Shown here one piece after another: positions 1 through 12,724 of a DNA stretch of 64,000 nucleotides. The notes beneath the pieces are model-generated. The model saw only the letters and a list, made by a program, of their open reading frames with translations. It made no database searches and was not told where the DNA came from. Both the position numbers and the translations under genes were made by a program. Within the stretch, counting starts at the first letter, position 1. Each line of letters begins with the position of its first letter. Source of the DNA: Theobroma cacao. Lineage: Eukaryota > Streptophyta > Magnoliopsida > Malvales > Malvaceae. The stretch lies in contig NC_030858.1 of assembly GCF_000208745.1 (NCBI RefSeq), positions 32,771,301-32,835,300 of the forward strand. Direction: 5' to 3'.

Positions 1-81
1 TAGAACGTGTCTAGGGCAAGTGGATGCTAAAATTCCTCATTGACTTGAAAGCAGTGTAAGGGAGATTTCATCCTGGGTCAG

Positions 82-1760
82 ATGATTGAAGAAGACAGAA
101 ATAGTTTGTCTATGAAAAGAATTCCCGAAAAATTATTTCTAGTCACGTTTGAAGATGGAGAAATGATGGAAAGCATGGAGGGACACAAGTGGATTTGGCT
201 TCTTTGGTGGTTTGATAAAGTTGAGGTGTACTTTGAAAATGTTATTCTAGTTAGTAGGAAATGTTGGGTTTCTTGTAATTATCTCTCCACTTTGTGCTGA
301 ACAAATTATAGCTAATAAATTGGTGCCGATGGAAAAAGCTAATGTTCAGTATTTTTGGGTCGATTTTTTCCTTTTTTTTTTTTGTTGTTTTGTTCGTTGT
401 CCCTGATTGTGTGGTATTAAGGAGTGGACTTAGAATCTATTCTATTTTTTAATGTTGTTGTTGTTTTCGAACGTGAAGATTATCTATTGGAATGTTAAGA
501 GGATTAGGGAGTGGTGTCAATGCTCGTATATACGGTTGCAACCCCTAAAGCAAAGACGGTGTTTTTGCAAGAGATCAAAACTCTGATAATGATATTGGTT
601 GGTATATAATCTCTCTCTTTATAAAGTAAGATTAAAAAAAAAAAAAACTGAATTTGAGGGTAATTTGTGTTGTGTGAGAATTTTAACACCCGTTGGAATG
701 CAAAGGAGGAAAAGAGTTGTAATATGGTGGGTGTTTTTTTTTTTCTTTTTGAAAGTAGAAATTTTATTATATTAATTTCAAAAACTTACATGTCATAACA
801 AGTTTTGAATCTTATAAATAAAATTTTTTTAATGAAATAAGAAATCAAGCTATCGAGAAAAAAGAGTAGTACAGTACAAAAAGACTAAACTGCTCCAATC
901 CACCAAAGTAGTATCAAGTGGAAATTGAGCCCCCAAGCAAACACAGACCTGTCTCATACATGAAACTACCAACTAACCCTAATTCAGATGTACCTACCCA
1001 TTCATCAAATTGCCAAACTCATTCAAACCCTGATGCATCAAAACCACACAAACAAAAAGAGACCCAAAGCTGCAACATTTGGGGATGAGGGACCACGATC
1101 TGTGTCGAAAAAAAAAATATGATTGGCTACTTGTATGCGAGGAAACTTTTTAGTAATTATGGATTGCTAGAAATGAGACTGCTTTTAATGGCAAAAAATT
1201 TGGGGATGAGGAGGGATTTTCTTTCTTGATTAAGATGCTATCATTGTTTTCCATTAAGACAAACGAATGCTAACTACGATAGGCTTTCTTTTGATCTTAG
1301 GGCTGGAATGGTTTGACTCTCGCCTTCTAAGGGTGAACTTAAATTTAATGTTGACAAATCTATTAAAGGTAAACTTTGTCCCGTGGGTTAAGGAGGAACG
1401 TTAAGAGATTTCTTTGATTAAGTGATTGGACTATTTTTTGGATCCCTTGGAGTATAGGATTTTAATTTCGCAGAATTGATGACCATTAATTATGCACTTT
1501 AGCTGTTTATTTCATCAGCTTGGGTTGGTTTGAAAACTATGATAGTTGAATTTGATGTCGAAGTGGTATTTTTTGGATGTGCAATGAGAAGTTTTAGACC
1601 ATGGAATATGATTTTTTTTTTCTTTTAATGAAATTGATTCTTTGAGGAAAATTATTGATGATGTTGACTCTCTTACTAAATTTGGTGTTGATCGAGTTGA
1701 AATGTTTTATACCTAATGATAACTTTGAGTCGAGATAATTTTTTCAAATGATTTGTCATT
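82..1760 (+). mobile_element. Degenerate LINE (non-LTR retrotransposon) remnant
   Basis: Two separate stretches look like decayed plant LINE coding sequence in plus orientation. Around 490-600 a conceptual translation gives WN-RGLGS followed by VFLQEIK, which resembles the start of the LINE apurinic endonuclease domain (WNxRGLG...FxQETK). Around 1335-1720 a translation broken by stops reads KFNVDKS..GK, GGTLRD, NFAELMTINYAL and EIDSLRK, the order seen in the C-terminal RNase H domain of plant LINEs. No reverse transcriptase is recognisable between them, and 730-1100 reads like unrelated inserted DNA. An open stretch at 82-300 may be ORF1-derived, but this is weak. The element is dead, with multiple stops and frameshifts. 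Exact ends and target-site duplications were not found. Confidence 0.6.
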
Positions 1761-2339
1761 GATTTGTATTTTGTTTTTGCTTAAGGTGTTTTGTCTGCAT
1801 TTTTGTGATTAATTTTTGTTAAAAAAATTCTAATAATGTTTTAACTTTCACTATTAATAAATTCTCATTTTGACCGATTAAAAAAATCAAATCTTATGAA
1901 AATCAAGTATTCAACCAATAAGAGGTAATAATCTCTGCAGGGACGAGAAAAAAAAATAGGAAGAATCAAAATCTTCGTTACCAAGTTGAATCAGACTCTA
2001 AGCTGGTAATGCTCTTCAGCCAAATAGACACCTTCATCTACTTTGCTTTCCCATAATAATAGTAATGATTACAGCCATTTCTATTAGATAAATTGAAAAG
2101 CCAATACTAAAAAAAATTATATGTTGAATTTTTTGAAGTTAAAATTCAATTCCATTTGCTACATCCAAATAAAAATAAAATTCTATTATGGAGTTCCTTC
2201 TCATTCCGGTATAGAGTTAAGGAAGCAAGCAATAGAACAATTGTTAATGAGAAGAAATTGTTAATTACAAGAGAAGTGCACATGTGACAGGATTTAATTA
2301 TGAATTTATGTGGGAAACAGCAAGGCAGTTAAATAACGA
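1761..2339. other. AT-rich intergenic DNA, kinesin 3' flank
   Basis: No gene is seen. The part nearest 2339 should contain the 3' UTR and poly(A) signals of the minus-strand kinesin gene. Confidence 0.5.
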
Positions 2340-5300
2340 TTAACTGTCACTTGAATGATCCACTCCTAACAAAATCCTTGCCTCTTCAAAATTTGCACAA
2401 ACACTTTGTATATCAGCTTCCAGCTTCTCGGACAAGAAGCCTGAAGAAGCCAATTGCTTTACCTTCTTGGCAGCTGTAGCTCTCAGTGTTTGCAACAGTT
2501 CAAGTCTTCTTAAGTCAAGCTGCAATTCTTCATCCATTACCTTCATCTCTGCCTCGGTCAGATCTATATCAAAGACATGCTGCTGATATTCGAGGATCAA
2601 GCTCTCAATTTCAGTCTTCCCGTTCTCCCCAATCTTGACAAGAGTACCCTTCTCTAAAACTACACCTTGCAGCGCAAGCTCCAACTCCTCCACTGACTTC
2701 GATCCTTTCTGTACTTCCACTAGGACAGCTTCCATATCATTTTCTACCTTCACAAGCTTCTTATTCAAATCCTGGAGACTCATTTTTATGGCTCCCAAAC
2801 TTTCTCGTGACAACTTCATCTCATTTTGCATCTTGCTTTTCTCTTCCTCGGTCTTCAATAACTCAGTTGCTTTACCAGCCAAGCACAAATTTCTCTGTGA
2901 CGCGTCTAGTTTGTCCAAGTTATCAATGGCAAATAAAACCTTATCAGTCTCTTGTCTTTTACTTTCTTCCTCTAGTTTTGATTTCAATAGAACAAGGTTG
3001 CTCCTTGCTTCAGCTTCAGATTCCCGCATCTTAACCAAGGAAGCCTCAATTTCACCCTTGGACTTATTAAGATGGGCCAATTCCTCTTTCTTTTTGTCCA
3101 AATGAGACAAAGAAGCACTTAACCTTGTCCTCGCCCGAGCTTCACGCTGCTCGAAGTAAGCAACCGAAGAAGAAAAGCTTGATAGAGAATATTTGACTGC
3201 TGATAACTTCTTATCAGTTAGAGCTTTTCTTTCTTTCGTTTTTGAAGAAAGGAGTGCAACAGATTTAAGGTGTTGGTGCTTCTCCTTTATTCCACCTTCC
3301 ATTACTTCAATCTCTCTGGAAAGCTTATCAAACTCGCAGAACGCTTTCTCAAGGTAACCAAATTCAGTAACAGTCTTGGCAGAATCTGAAAGTTTTTCCT
3401 GTGCCCGGCCCAGTATTGCTCTGGCAGAATTTAAATCTTCTAACATCTTTGCAGCAGTTGTGTCTACTGGCTCTATTTCCATGCAAGAAGCTGTAGTATC
3501 ATCAATCTGATTCCCTGTTTCTGGTGCAAGATCTGCATGCACCTCCACATTGGAAATCACTTCAATATGATCAAGTCTATTCAAGTTTAGACTTTCTCCA
3601 GCATCGTACATTTGTGATCCAAGAAGATCAGATTCCCGCTCTAAATCCTTTGCCTCAAACTGGTTGTCAGGTTTATCGAAGCCGTGTTCCCCTCCATCAA
3701 CTTCAACTAGCTTCTCTGGGCATTCAAGTTCTCTAGCCTCCCTTCTGTTCTGACTTCCAGAAGAAAACATTCTTTTGAACTCATCTCTCTCCTGCATAGC
3801 TCTTTCATACAAACCCATTAATTTTTCATTTTCTTCATGCATTTCCATAAGCTGTTGCTCAAGGTTCTCAACATTCTTCTTCAAGTCCACCTCTTTTTCT
3901 TCACTATGTTCATCTAAGCCAGTATCACTGCGATCCTTAATGTCATTTTCATGAATACTGTCTTCTTCATTCAAACTTTTATAATTGCTTTCAGCAGCTT
4001 TCTGTTCATATAAATCAAGGAGTTGCTTGTTATCCTCAACATAGCCCTTAAGCTTTAATCGTAGTTCATCATTCTCTTGAGACAACTTAAATGCTCTCTC
4101 AAGAGCTTCTGCTTCTCTCTGACTTGCAGCTGCAATGGCATCAACCATTGTTTTAAGCTCCATTTGGTCATTAAGGTTGATCATTGGCACATCCACTGAC
4201 AATGAATGAAGCTCTGATTGCTGTATTTCTTCTTTCACTGGTCTTGTAGATCTTTCTTCTTCAAGTTTTTTAAGCAGATCACTCACATACCTGCCAAATT
4301 AATAAATTAGTTTAAAGGCAGCACAAATCAATATATGATGCTACATGACTACAAGTTTCCTTGGATTTTACTTATATCTTAAGCTAGGAACATACTTATT
4401 CTTATATATACATATACATATTCATATACATATATATATATACATATACATATACATATATATATATAAATACATATACATATACATATGTATAGGAACA
4501 TACCTTTCCAACTCTTCTTTCTCTTCAAGGCAAAATTCAAGTTTTTTCTGGAGTGCATTCATTTCTGCCTTGTTGTGAATGGCCTGTCAAAAGAAAACAT
4601 TTATGGATGAACCACATTAAAGTCAGTTTACTAGATGAACAGGTTCAAAGCAACAGATTCATCCAAGCATAGCTACCTGCATCCTAAGGAATTCATTTTC
4701 CTCATTCAGCGAAGAGCACCAAGCTGAATCTGGCTCCTGTTTTTAATATATCAGCTTTTTTCAGGTAAGAACTATGTAGTAGTATATTTTTGTGCGAGAA
4801 GAAGACACATTGCAAAAGACAACAGTTTTTTTTTTTTTTCAATTGTGACAACAGATTTTTCAAATTACTGAACATCCTATATGATGTCATAACCAAATGC
4901 ATTCTAAAAGGAAAAGCAAGTAGCAAAAGTAATAGCAAACCATGCTAAAATGTCGAAAAAGAATATAAAGGCTTAATAATAACTACAGCTAATCATTAGC
5001 TTCACACAAAAATCATGCTAAGACTGAGATGTTAAAGTCCACTTCTGTAATCATGGATGAAAAATAACCAAGAATCATGATGTAGATCTATAAGATTTGG
5101 CATTTACATCCTTTTTCTTCTCTTTTCTACGGAATCTATTTAGAAATAAGCAAAAATTGAGGACCTTTAAGTGGATAACTAACTTTTATTTTTCATTCTA
5201 TTAACAAGAAAAGTATCATTTTCAAAAGATTTAGGAATGTATAAAAGTTCCATATACATCATAAGAATGAAGTTACAGAAACTACACAAGAAAGAGCAGT

Positions 5301-8300
5301 TTATTTATTATGATACTGAAATAATAGAATATAACCAACTGATGCATTGAAAAAGTAATCTAGCTGTTAATTCAGGTTAAATTGAATGTTTCAGTTGCCA
5401 AAGATATAGATGCATAAACTTGGAAGACAATGGATAATATGCTCACCTGACTAGAGATCAGTTGATTGCCATCATCCTTAATGCCTGACACCACTTTAGA
5501 ATTTGTTTTCTGCATTGCATGAATATTCAAAAACCAAAATTTAGAAAAATTCTTCACAAAAATAACTCACCTTAAATATTTATGACAAAGCTTAGGAAGA
5601 ACCTCAATTATTAAGGAATCTGCTTCATGCATAAGTTTCCAATCAAGTGCCTCTAGCAACTGCACATTAGTCAATGGTGTAAGCAACACTTGCACTGATA
5701 TCGACCACCACGAATTCAAAAATTAGAAAAGAATTTGAAGATCTTATTTTTTCACCTTATTATGTAACACCTTAATCTGTTCATTCATCATCTCCTGTTG
5801 ACCTTCATCACAAAGGGACTTTAATCTGTGAGTAGCAACAAACATCAGAGGCACTATATTAGTGTTCATTTATTCCTGTTCATAAGGAGAATAATAATAA
5901 CTTATAATATTTGAAGCCAAAAGAAGCAAAAATTGAAACTTTTATCCAATTATAGAAGCAAGACAAATATCTGACATTAAAATCAGTAAGGATAAGGATT
6001 GGTTTATCCCAACAGTACATGTAAGACATTTAACACTATTATGGAAGCACATGAGACAGATATTTGACATTAAAACAAATAAGGACAAGGATTGGAGTCA
6101 TCCTGACAGCACATGTAAGAACTAGGATACCTTTCAATTGTCATTTGGAAAATTATGATATCACACAAAAAAGATCTTAAAGGGTTTCTTTTGGATTCAA
6201 AGCCTCACACACTTTACTAAATAGTTTTTCTTTCAGGATATACGAATTCATCATATCTGGCCCCAAGAACCAGTTTGGACAGTGTTTAGAATTTATAACT
6301 GAATCTTATGTTCTAAGTTGTAGACGAAGTAAAAAAAATTGGATAATTATTGAAGAATTAAATGGAGAATCTAGAGTTGCATCAGTAAAACATGCCTTCT
6401 AATCTCTTCCTTTAGTCGCAAATTCTCCATGGCAAATCTAGTGACTTCTTGGTTTCGATCAACTTGTGCTCGTAAAACCTCAATTTCCTTCAAACATTCT
6501 TCCTTCTCTTTTAATAAGTGTGTCTCACCAGAAATCTTTCCAGAAGCAACAGCCTCCAGCCTCTTAATTCCTGCTTCTCGAAACCGTAACCTCATTTTCA
6601 AGCTTTGAATTTCATCTTCTCTTTGTTTTGCCTATCAACAGAAAGTACCAAATTTTACTTTTAGTAATTTATCAAGTTATGTAATACTCTAGAGATGAAT
6701 ACATAAGTAAACAACAAAAGCTCCCAGCATTACTGAATATATTAAACTTTAATCATATCATATTCCTCAAGATGGACTACCAAACTTTAATTTTTAAATT
6801 TTACCAACTTTCTTCATTTTGGCAACTCTTTTCCTACTCGTTTATTTAAAAAAAATATTGCTAACTTCACTTTTGCAGCCCTAAAACCTATAAAATAAAG
6901 AAAAGATACTTTTCTCACACATACCAACTGCATAGCTGCCTGATTTTCAGCATTCAGTGCCTCTAAAGCGGCTTCTTTCTCCCTTTCCCTCTTGAAGGCC
7001 CCAACAAGAGCAACTTCATAATCTTTCTTCTAGAATACAAAATTGTAATAGGAAGAGAAAAACTTAGTTTATCAACAACTTGAGAACAGGTATTTCCTCA
7101 ATTATAAGCGTGATTTCTGCAGACCTGAGACATCCTTTTATCAGATGTAAGCGGACTGAATGATCCATGAAGACCACCTTCCCACTTAAAAGGCCCTGGT
7201 GATGGTGGAAAGCTTGATGCCAATATATCATTATCTAGATTTTCAACCCTGCCATTAACAAAACCTCGTAGACGGGATACTTCTTTCTGGAAAACAAAAT
7301 TGTGAACAATGTAAGGATAACTAGAAACCTGAAATAATATGGTAGTATGCAACAGAAATTTAATAAAATAAATCATTCAAAGTTAGGAATTATTTGGATT
7401 CATTAAAACAGATGATTCTGCTTGATGCTTGAAATTTCCTAAACATACATTTACTATTTTACCTTTATTTTTCAGGGTAGAAAAAGAAAAACATAAGACC
7501 AAATTATAGTACTATTCAAACATTCCCAGTGTGGTTCCTCAATATAAAAGGGAGGGAATTCAGTGGAGAAAAAAAAATTAGAATGAAACTCAGGTAGATA
7601 AATAGAATTCAACTAACCAAAAATGAGCAAATTGCTTACTTTTACAATTACATTATTGATTCAGGGAATACTTTAGGGGGTACTCAAAGATAAAAGAGCA
7701 TAAAGTAAACATGATGATACCTTCAGCTGTTGAATTTGCAGCCTCATAGCAACAACATCTCCAGATGCATCTTCATTTACAACTGCCTGCAAGACATTCA
7801 ATATCTTACTATAAAATTGGCATTTAAAGTTAACCTTGATACACTGAGTGTATTTGATGAGCTAAGAAAACAAAACAGAGGAAGCTAGAAATACAGGATA
7901 GTCACACAAATGATGTGTGTATGCATGTGTTGTACTTAAAGTAGCCAAGCAAAGATCTCGTACATTGTTCTTAATAAATTTAGCCCGCTGTGCAAACTTC
8001 AATGTGCTTAGCGTCTCAAGTGAACAACTGCAGAGGATACCCAGAAGAAAAAAAGAAAAAGAAAAGCTGTCATTTACAAATATGTGCATTAGCAAAACAA
8101 GTTAAGCTCATTGAAAGACAGGCTAATAATACATAAAGGCCATTCTGAAAACTATAGTCAAAAACCAGATTCATTCATGCAAATAAAAATTAAAAGTGAA
8201 TGTTTAAATCAACCAACTAGTGCAGAAACACAGACAAATAAACTTTCCACTAACCAATTAGATGGACTGATATTTGCAATTATAGTTGTTTTTGAATTCC

Positions 8301-11300
8301 CTCCTAGAGAATCCTGGGAAGAAAATAGCAAAACATGATTAACTTTCTCTTGCATAGCAGATCCTTGAATTATACAGCAAATTAAACATCCTCCATAGAA
8401 AAGAAGAAAATAAGGATTCATGTAATAACAGAATTTACTTTAAAAAGTAATTTTCACTGAGATATAGCGATTTACCTGAAGCAAAAAAGTAAGTTTTGAA
8501 TCTCGATAAGGAACATGGAGTGACTTCCCATTGGAAATATTTACAAGGTTCATGATCACGAGTCTGCCAATGTAAAATTGTGTATCAGATAGTGGTACCA
8601 TGAAAATATTTACTTTAAAGACTCTTAACTTTTTAAAATTACTAATTAATGTGGCAGCAGTTTATGATTCATTGATAGTGTATAAGATTTATACACTTAT
8701 AAAGCCTCAAATATAAATCTATTATTAAAAATTTAGTATAGAGATAACTCACCCCAATGTTGAAAGAGACTTGTTAATATTAGTAGCCTCCTTGAGGCGT
8801 TCACCTTCAGCCCCAGAACTCTTCTGTCTGTCATGAGTAAATCATAAATGATATGTTGTAGAGAAACTAGAAGAAAAAAGTGTTAATGGTTTTAATACTT
8901 CAACATGCCTCTGTACCTTTCAGAGCCTGCTAAATCAACAAGATTAAGCCGAGCAAAACGGTGGTGAGTTACGCCTTGAGATTCCCACTGATAATAAACA
9001 CTTGGTTAGAATTTTCTTTTCCCAAGGTAAAGACAGAATATCCATGAAAGAGAATGAACTACTAATTATTTACCAATGATTTCAAAGAAATTCTTCAATT
9101 AAAAGGTCACACGCACCTTACTTTCAATTATGCATGTAAATACACTGTGAGAACGACTGCTTGCACGATTCATGTTAGTGGCAGCCACCTTTCTGTTTGC
9201 TGCACCCTGAAAAATATTCTAGAGCTTTAGACTACTAATAAGTTGGGTAAAGAGGTAAAAAGTAAAAATTAAAAGACAGAATAAAACAAGGGCAACAGTG
9301 AAAAAGAACTAGTTGCTTATACATTCAAAACAAACTCTAGAAAAACCTTTTTAACTGTTTTTAAGTTAAGAGCTTCAAACTTGGAAGTTTTAAGTAGAAA
9401 AATCTAAAACTTGGATGTTCTTAAGGAGATGAGGGAGAGCTGCCCATAGCCCAAAGCTAATTATATTAATTAATAATTAGCAGACAGTACTTGAATGAGC
9501 TGTTGAATCACATCACGTGCAGTTGTAACTTCTATCTCCTTGAGATTGTCAACATAAACCCCTTTCTTGATGTCTTCTCTTATCTGCATATAACCACCAA
9601 AAGAGTAGCAAATTTCTTGAGCTTAGAAATGTAAAAAACTTGTCTTTTACACTATGTATGAGGCAATATAAAAAGATTAAAAAAGGAAAAAAAAAGGTCG
9701 AGATAATTGTTCCCCATATGAAGGTAACCTTTACCTGTAAATTGGTTGATGATGGATCCAAAAGATCAAGAATCTGTTCATTATATATTTCCAAAAACGA
9801 GCATGTACAAGAAAATCTTAATTTCTCATCTTTACGAGCCTCTTTTTCCTGACATATCAAAGAAGAGTAGTATGAGATTAAAGTGATAAGAAAAAGAGAG
9901 AGATTAGTAAAAGAAAGAAACATGGTATTGAAAACCATCAGCTCCTAACAGAGAGAAGCAACTAGAATTTATTAAGTTCTGGTACAAACTTTGGTCGTTA
10001 TGTAGCTTATACAAATTTATTCTATCCAAACAAAGGCTATATAATTAAATGACCATTTCCCATGAATTAGCAAACGAATGCACTCTAGATGTTAAGGTAT
10101 TCAAAAAATTAAATACAAAATTTAAAATTATTCAGCACCTAAAAGTATTACTCCTATGATAAGAACAAAAATTCTCAGGTTTTCTTCACATATATCATGC
10201 CTCTCTATGAAAATATGATTTGTAACTAAATAATGAAGTTCTGCACAAAATTTGAGCAACAAAGCTTTTCAACTCATTCAATTTACAGAATAATCCTAAG
10301 AACCATCCATCATTTGTGATTGTTTAGATAATCTAATTGTCTAAACGATCGTAGAGAGAATTTATTTTCACTGGATGGAAGTGCATTGCACTCAAGAAAG
10401 ATGAGAGGCTATTTTAAATCACTGTATGCCTAAGTCGTAAGGCACATATACCACACCTTTTGTATTCTTGTAAATAAATATTCAAAGACCCTAGGAGTCA
10501 TCCCGCAATTGACACTGTGTCTCCGAGTGCCTCCCTCGATGTCTCCAAGCATTGTGTGAGTCTTCCCACTTCCAGTCTGTACATGAAAAGTTTAAGTTAT
10601 TTCATTACCAAAACAAGTACCAAAACAAAATCAAATCAAATCAAATCAAATAAAGTTGGACACTGATAAACTGGAGAATTAATCAACCATTCATGGAAAT
10701 AATAGAAAAACTTTTAGTCATCACGATTAAAACTTGGAAGCTCACTTGGCCGTATGCAAACATGCAGCTGTTGTAGCCTCCCATGCAATTATCCACCATG
10801 GGCAATCCAGCCACTTTGAAGAGATTTTCCTGTAAAATCACTTACAATTGTCATAAACAAAGACAGAAACATAAAAGATTAAACAACAATAAAAAAATAA
10901 AAAAAATAAAAACCAGATCAAAAGGAGGTATACCTGGCTAACGTATTCATCAGCAACAAGATCAAATGTAAAACGAGATTCCGGATGCCCCGTCCAAGTA
11001 ATTGTCTGACAACTCTCTTGCCTAATACACTTGCCGTAACCTTGTAGCGATATTTCGGAACTACTAAGGGGACGAATTCTGATGATAACCTAATTTCATT
11101 TCCCAAAAAGAAACAAAATTTTCATCCAATTAGATTAACTTCGATATGTCATCAATATTCCTAACCCTTTGTTTGGTTTTTCATTTAGCTACTTGGCTTT
11201 TTACTTCAAAAGGAAAAAGAAAAAATGTGTTTAAATATAAAAAAAGCAAATATTGTTAAATAATTATAATTTAAAATTTTAACAATTGTGAATTTTAGAT

Positions 11301-11468
11301 ACATAAGTGTACTTTCATGTGAACTACTTACATTACAAAACTTATTAGGCCTTGCCTATTTGTTCATTTTTAAAATTTCGTGCAGTAAAAACAACATATT
11401 TTAACAATTTGCAAATAAAATTGAGTAATCATTGTATAATATGCAAGAAAAGAAGAAAAATCGTAAAA

Positions 11469-11502
<34 letters not shown>

Positions 11503-11516
11503 NAAAATCGTAAAAG

Positions 11517-11555
<39 letters not shown>

Positions 11556-11923
11556 AAGCACTATTTCTTTTTTCTTTTCTTTTTTCACTTCATAAAAGAA
11601 ATTACAGATAAGATTCGAACATTTCAACTGACCTGCACATTGTGGTCCTTCCAAAACGACGGATCCTCACGGAACTCAAAGCTCTTAGACGGCGGAGGCG
11701 CTGAACTATTTTCGGCAGTCGCATCATCGTCCCAGTCACCGATGCTCCGAATTGCCAACGTGACGGCGGAGGAATGGACGGGATTCTCCCTCGCGGCTGA
11801 TTTCGGAGGAAGATCTGGCGGACTACGCACCGACAACATCGAGACGGACTCGGATGAAGAGGACCGGTCGTGGAAGCCAAAGCGGCTCTTGATTGCGCTG
11901 GCCGTATCGGAAATGAACGGCAT
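2340..11923 (-). CDS. KIN12E: Kinesin-12 family motor protein, KIN-12E type
   Basis: Plus-end-directed microtubule motor. Arabidopsis KIN-12E acts in the mitotic spindle. I reconstruct 22 exons, in transcription order: 11923-11633, 11089-10934, 10829-10746, 10576-10457, 9848-9735, 9583-9491, 9206-9117, 8987-8917, 8827-8753, 8563-8476, 8313-8255, 8027-7964, 7786-7721, 7286-7125, 7029-6925, 6631-6396, 5825-5756, 5659-5603, 5509-5447, 4736-4677, 4583-4504, 4290-2340. All phases join to about 1384 residues. Motor motifs include the P-loop [26 protein letters not shown] and the neck [11 protein letters not shown]. The N-terminus starting [17 protein letters not shown] and the motif [13 protein letters not shown] are typical of KIN-12E. 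The last exon encodes a long Glu/Lys-rich coiled coil. Intron 16 has a GC donor. KIN-12E rather than KIN-12A/B or C/D is judged from recalled similarity. Confidence 0.93.
4397..4497. repeat. Intronic TA/TACATA microsatellite
   Basis: Alternating TA and TACATA units lie in the last intron of the kinesin gene. Likely length-polymorphic; no coding role. Confidence 0.85.
11455..11553. repeat. Duplicated (AT)n microsatellite with one ambiguous base
   Basis: Two (AT)n tracts (about 11471-11501 and 11521-11552), each preceded by the same AAAATCGTAAAAGA leader, lie in intron 1 of the kinesin gene. The only undetermined base of the window (N, 11503) sits between them. Copy number here may be an assembly compromise. 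Confidence 0.85.
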
Positions 11924-12720
11924 TTTGAATGGAAACGTTTTGAAGTGTTTAGGGTTGGAGAGCGCGAGACTAGAGGGAGTGTTTGGAGAGAGGGAAAGTT
12001 GAAGTCTTGGAGAGCAAGAGAGTGAGATTTGAAATGTTATGCTCGTAACTTTTTCAGCGAAAACACGAGCAGAGGGAGAATCTCTGATCGGAGGGTGGAG
12101 AGAGGTTTAAATGGACGGTGAAGATGGGAATGTATTTTCGAACTAGTGGACCGTTGGGGAATGGCTAAAAATTTTGAACTGAGATGTGGAGCCACTTTTT
12201 TTGTATATGTTAAGAGCGTGGAATTTTAATTATTGGTGAAGGAAACTTGAAATTACAGAAATGTACCGAGAACGTTACACGTGGCTTCGAGGTACTACTG
12301 CAGAGGAGGATAAGGAGATTAAATATCAAAGAAGTAGCCGAATTTAGGGACAAGCATTTAACTCTTCAACTGCATTTATAAACTATCTTGACATTTAAAC
12401 AATTAAATTGGATTAACTCTCCTGGCCAAAAAACAACTAAACTATCTTGCACCCTTCTTTGTCCTTTAATCTCACATGCCCAACAACTCTATTACCTTAT
12501 CAAACCATCAGCAACACTGCACTTAAATGAGGATTATGAAATGTGATGGCCTAAATGAAAATCATTATGTACAATAACATAATTGAATAAGCTTTCAAGG
12601 TCCGTTGGATCGATTGGAATTTTTACAAGAAGTGTTTTTCCAGTAAAACTGTTTTAAAAATATTTTAAAGCAAAATTAAAATAACTTTAACAAACTTAAT
12701 GTAGAAGTGCTAAAGGATGT
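11924..12720 (-). promoter_or_regulatory. Kinesin 5' leader and promoter region
   Basis: Sequence upstream of the kinesin start codon. The GC-richer part to about 12170 probably holds the 5' UTR and core promoter. I could not assign a TATA box or start site with confidence. Beyond about 12200 it is ordinary AT-rich DNA. Confidence 0.4.
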
Positions 12721-12724
12721 AAAT

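Noticed and set aside
2635..3105. 156-codon plus-strand open frame
   Set aside because: It is antisense to the kinesin coiled-coil exon and mirrors its biased codons.
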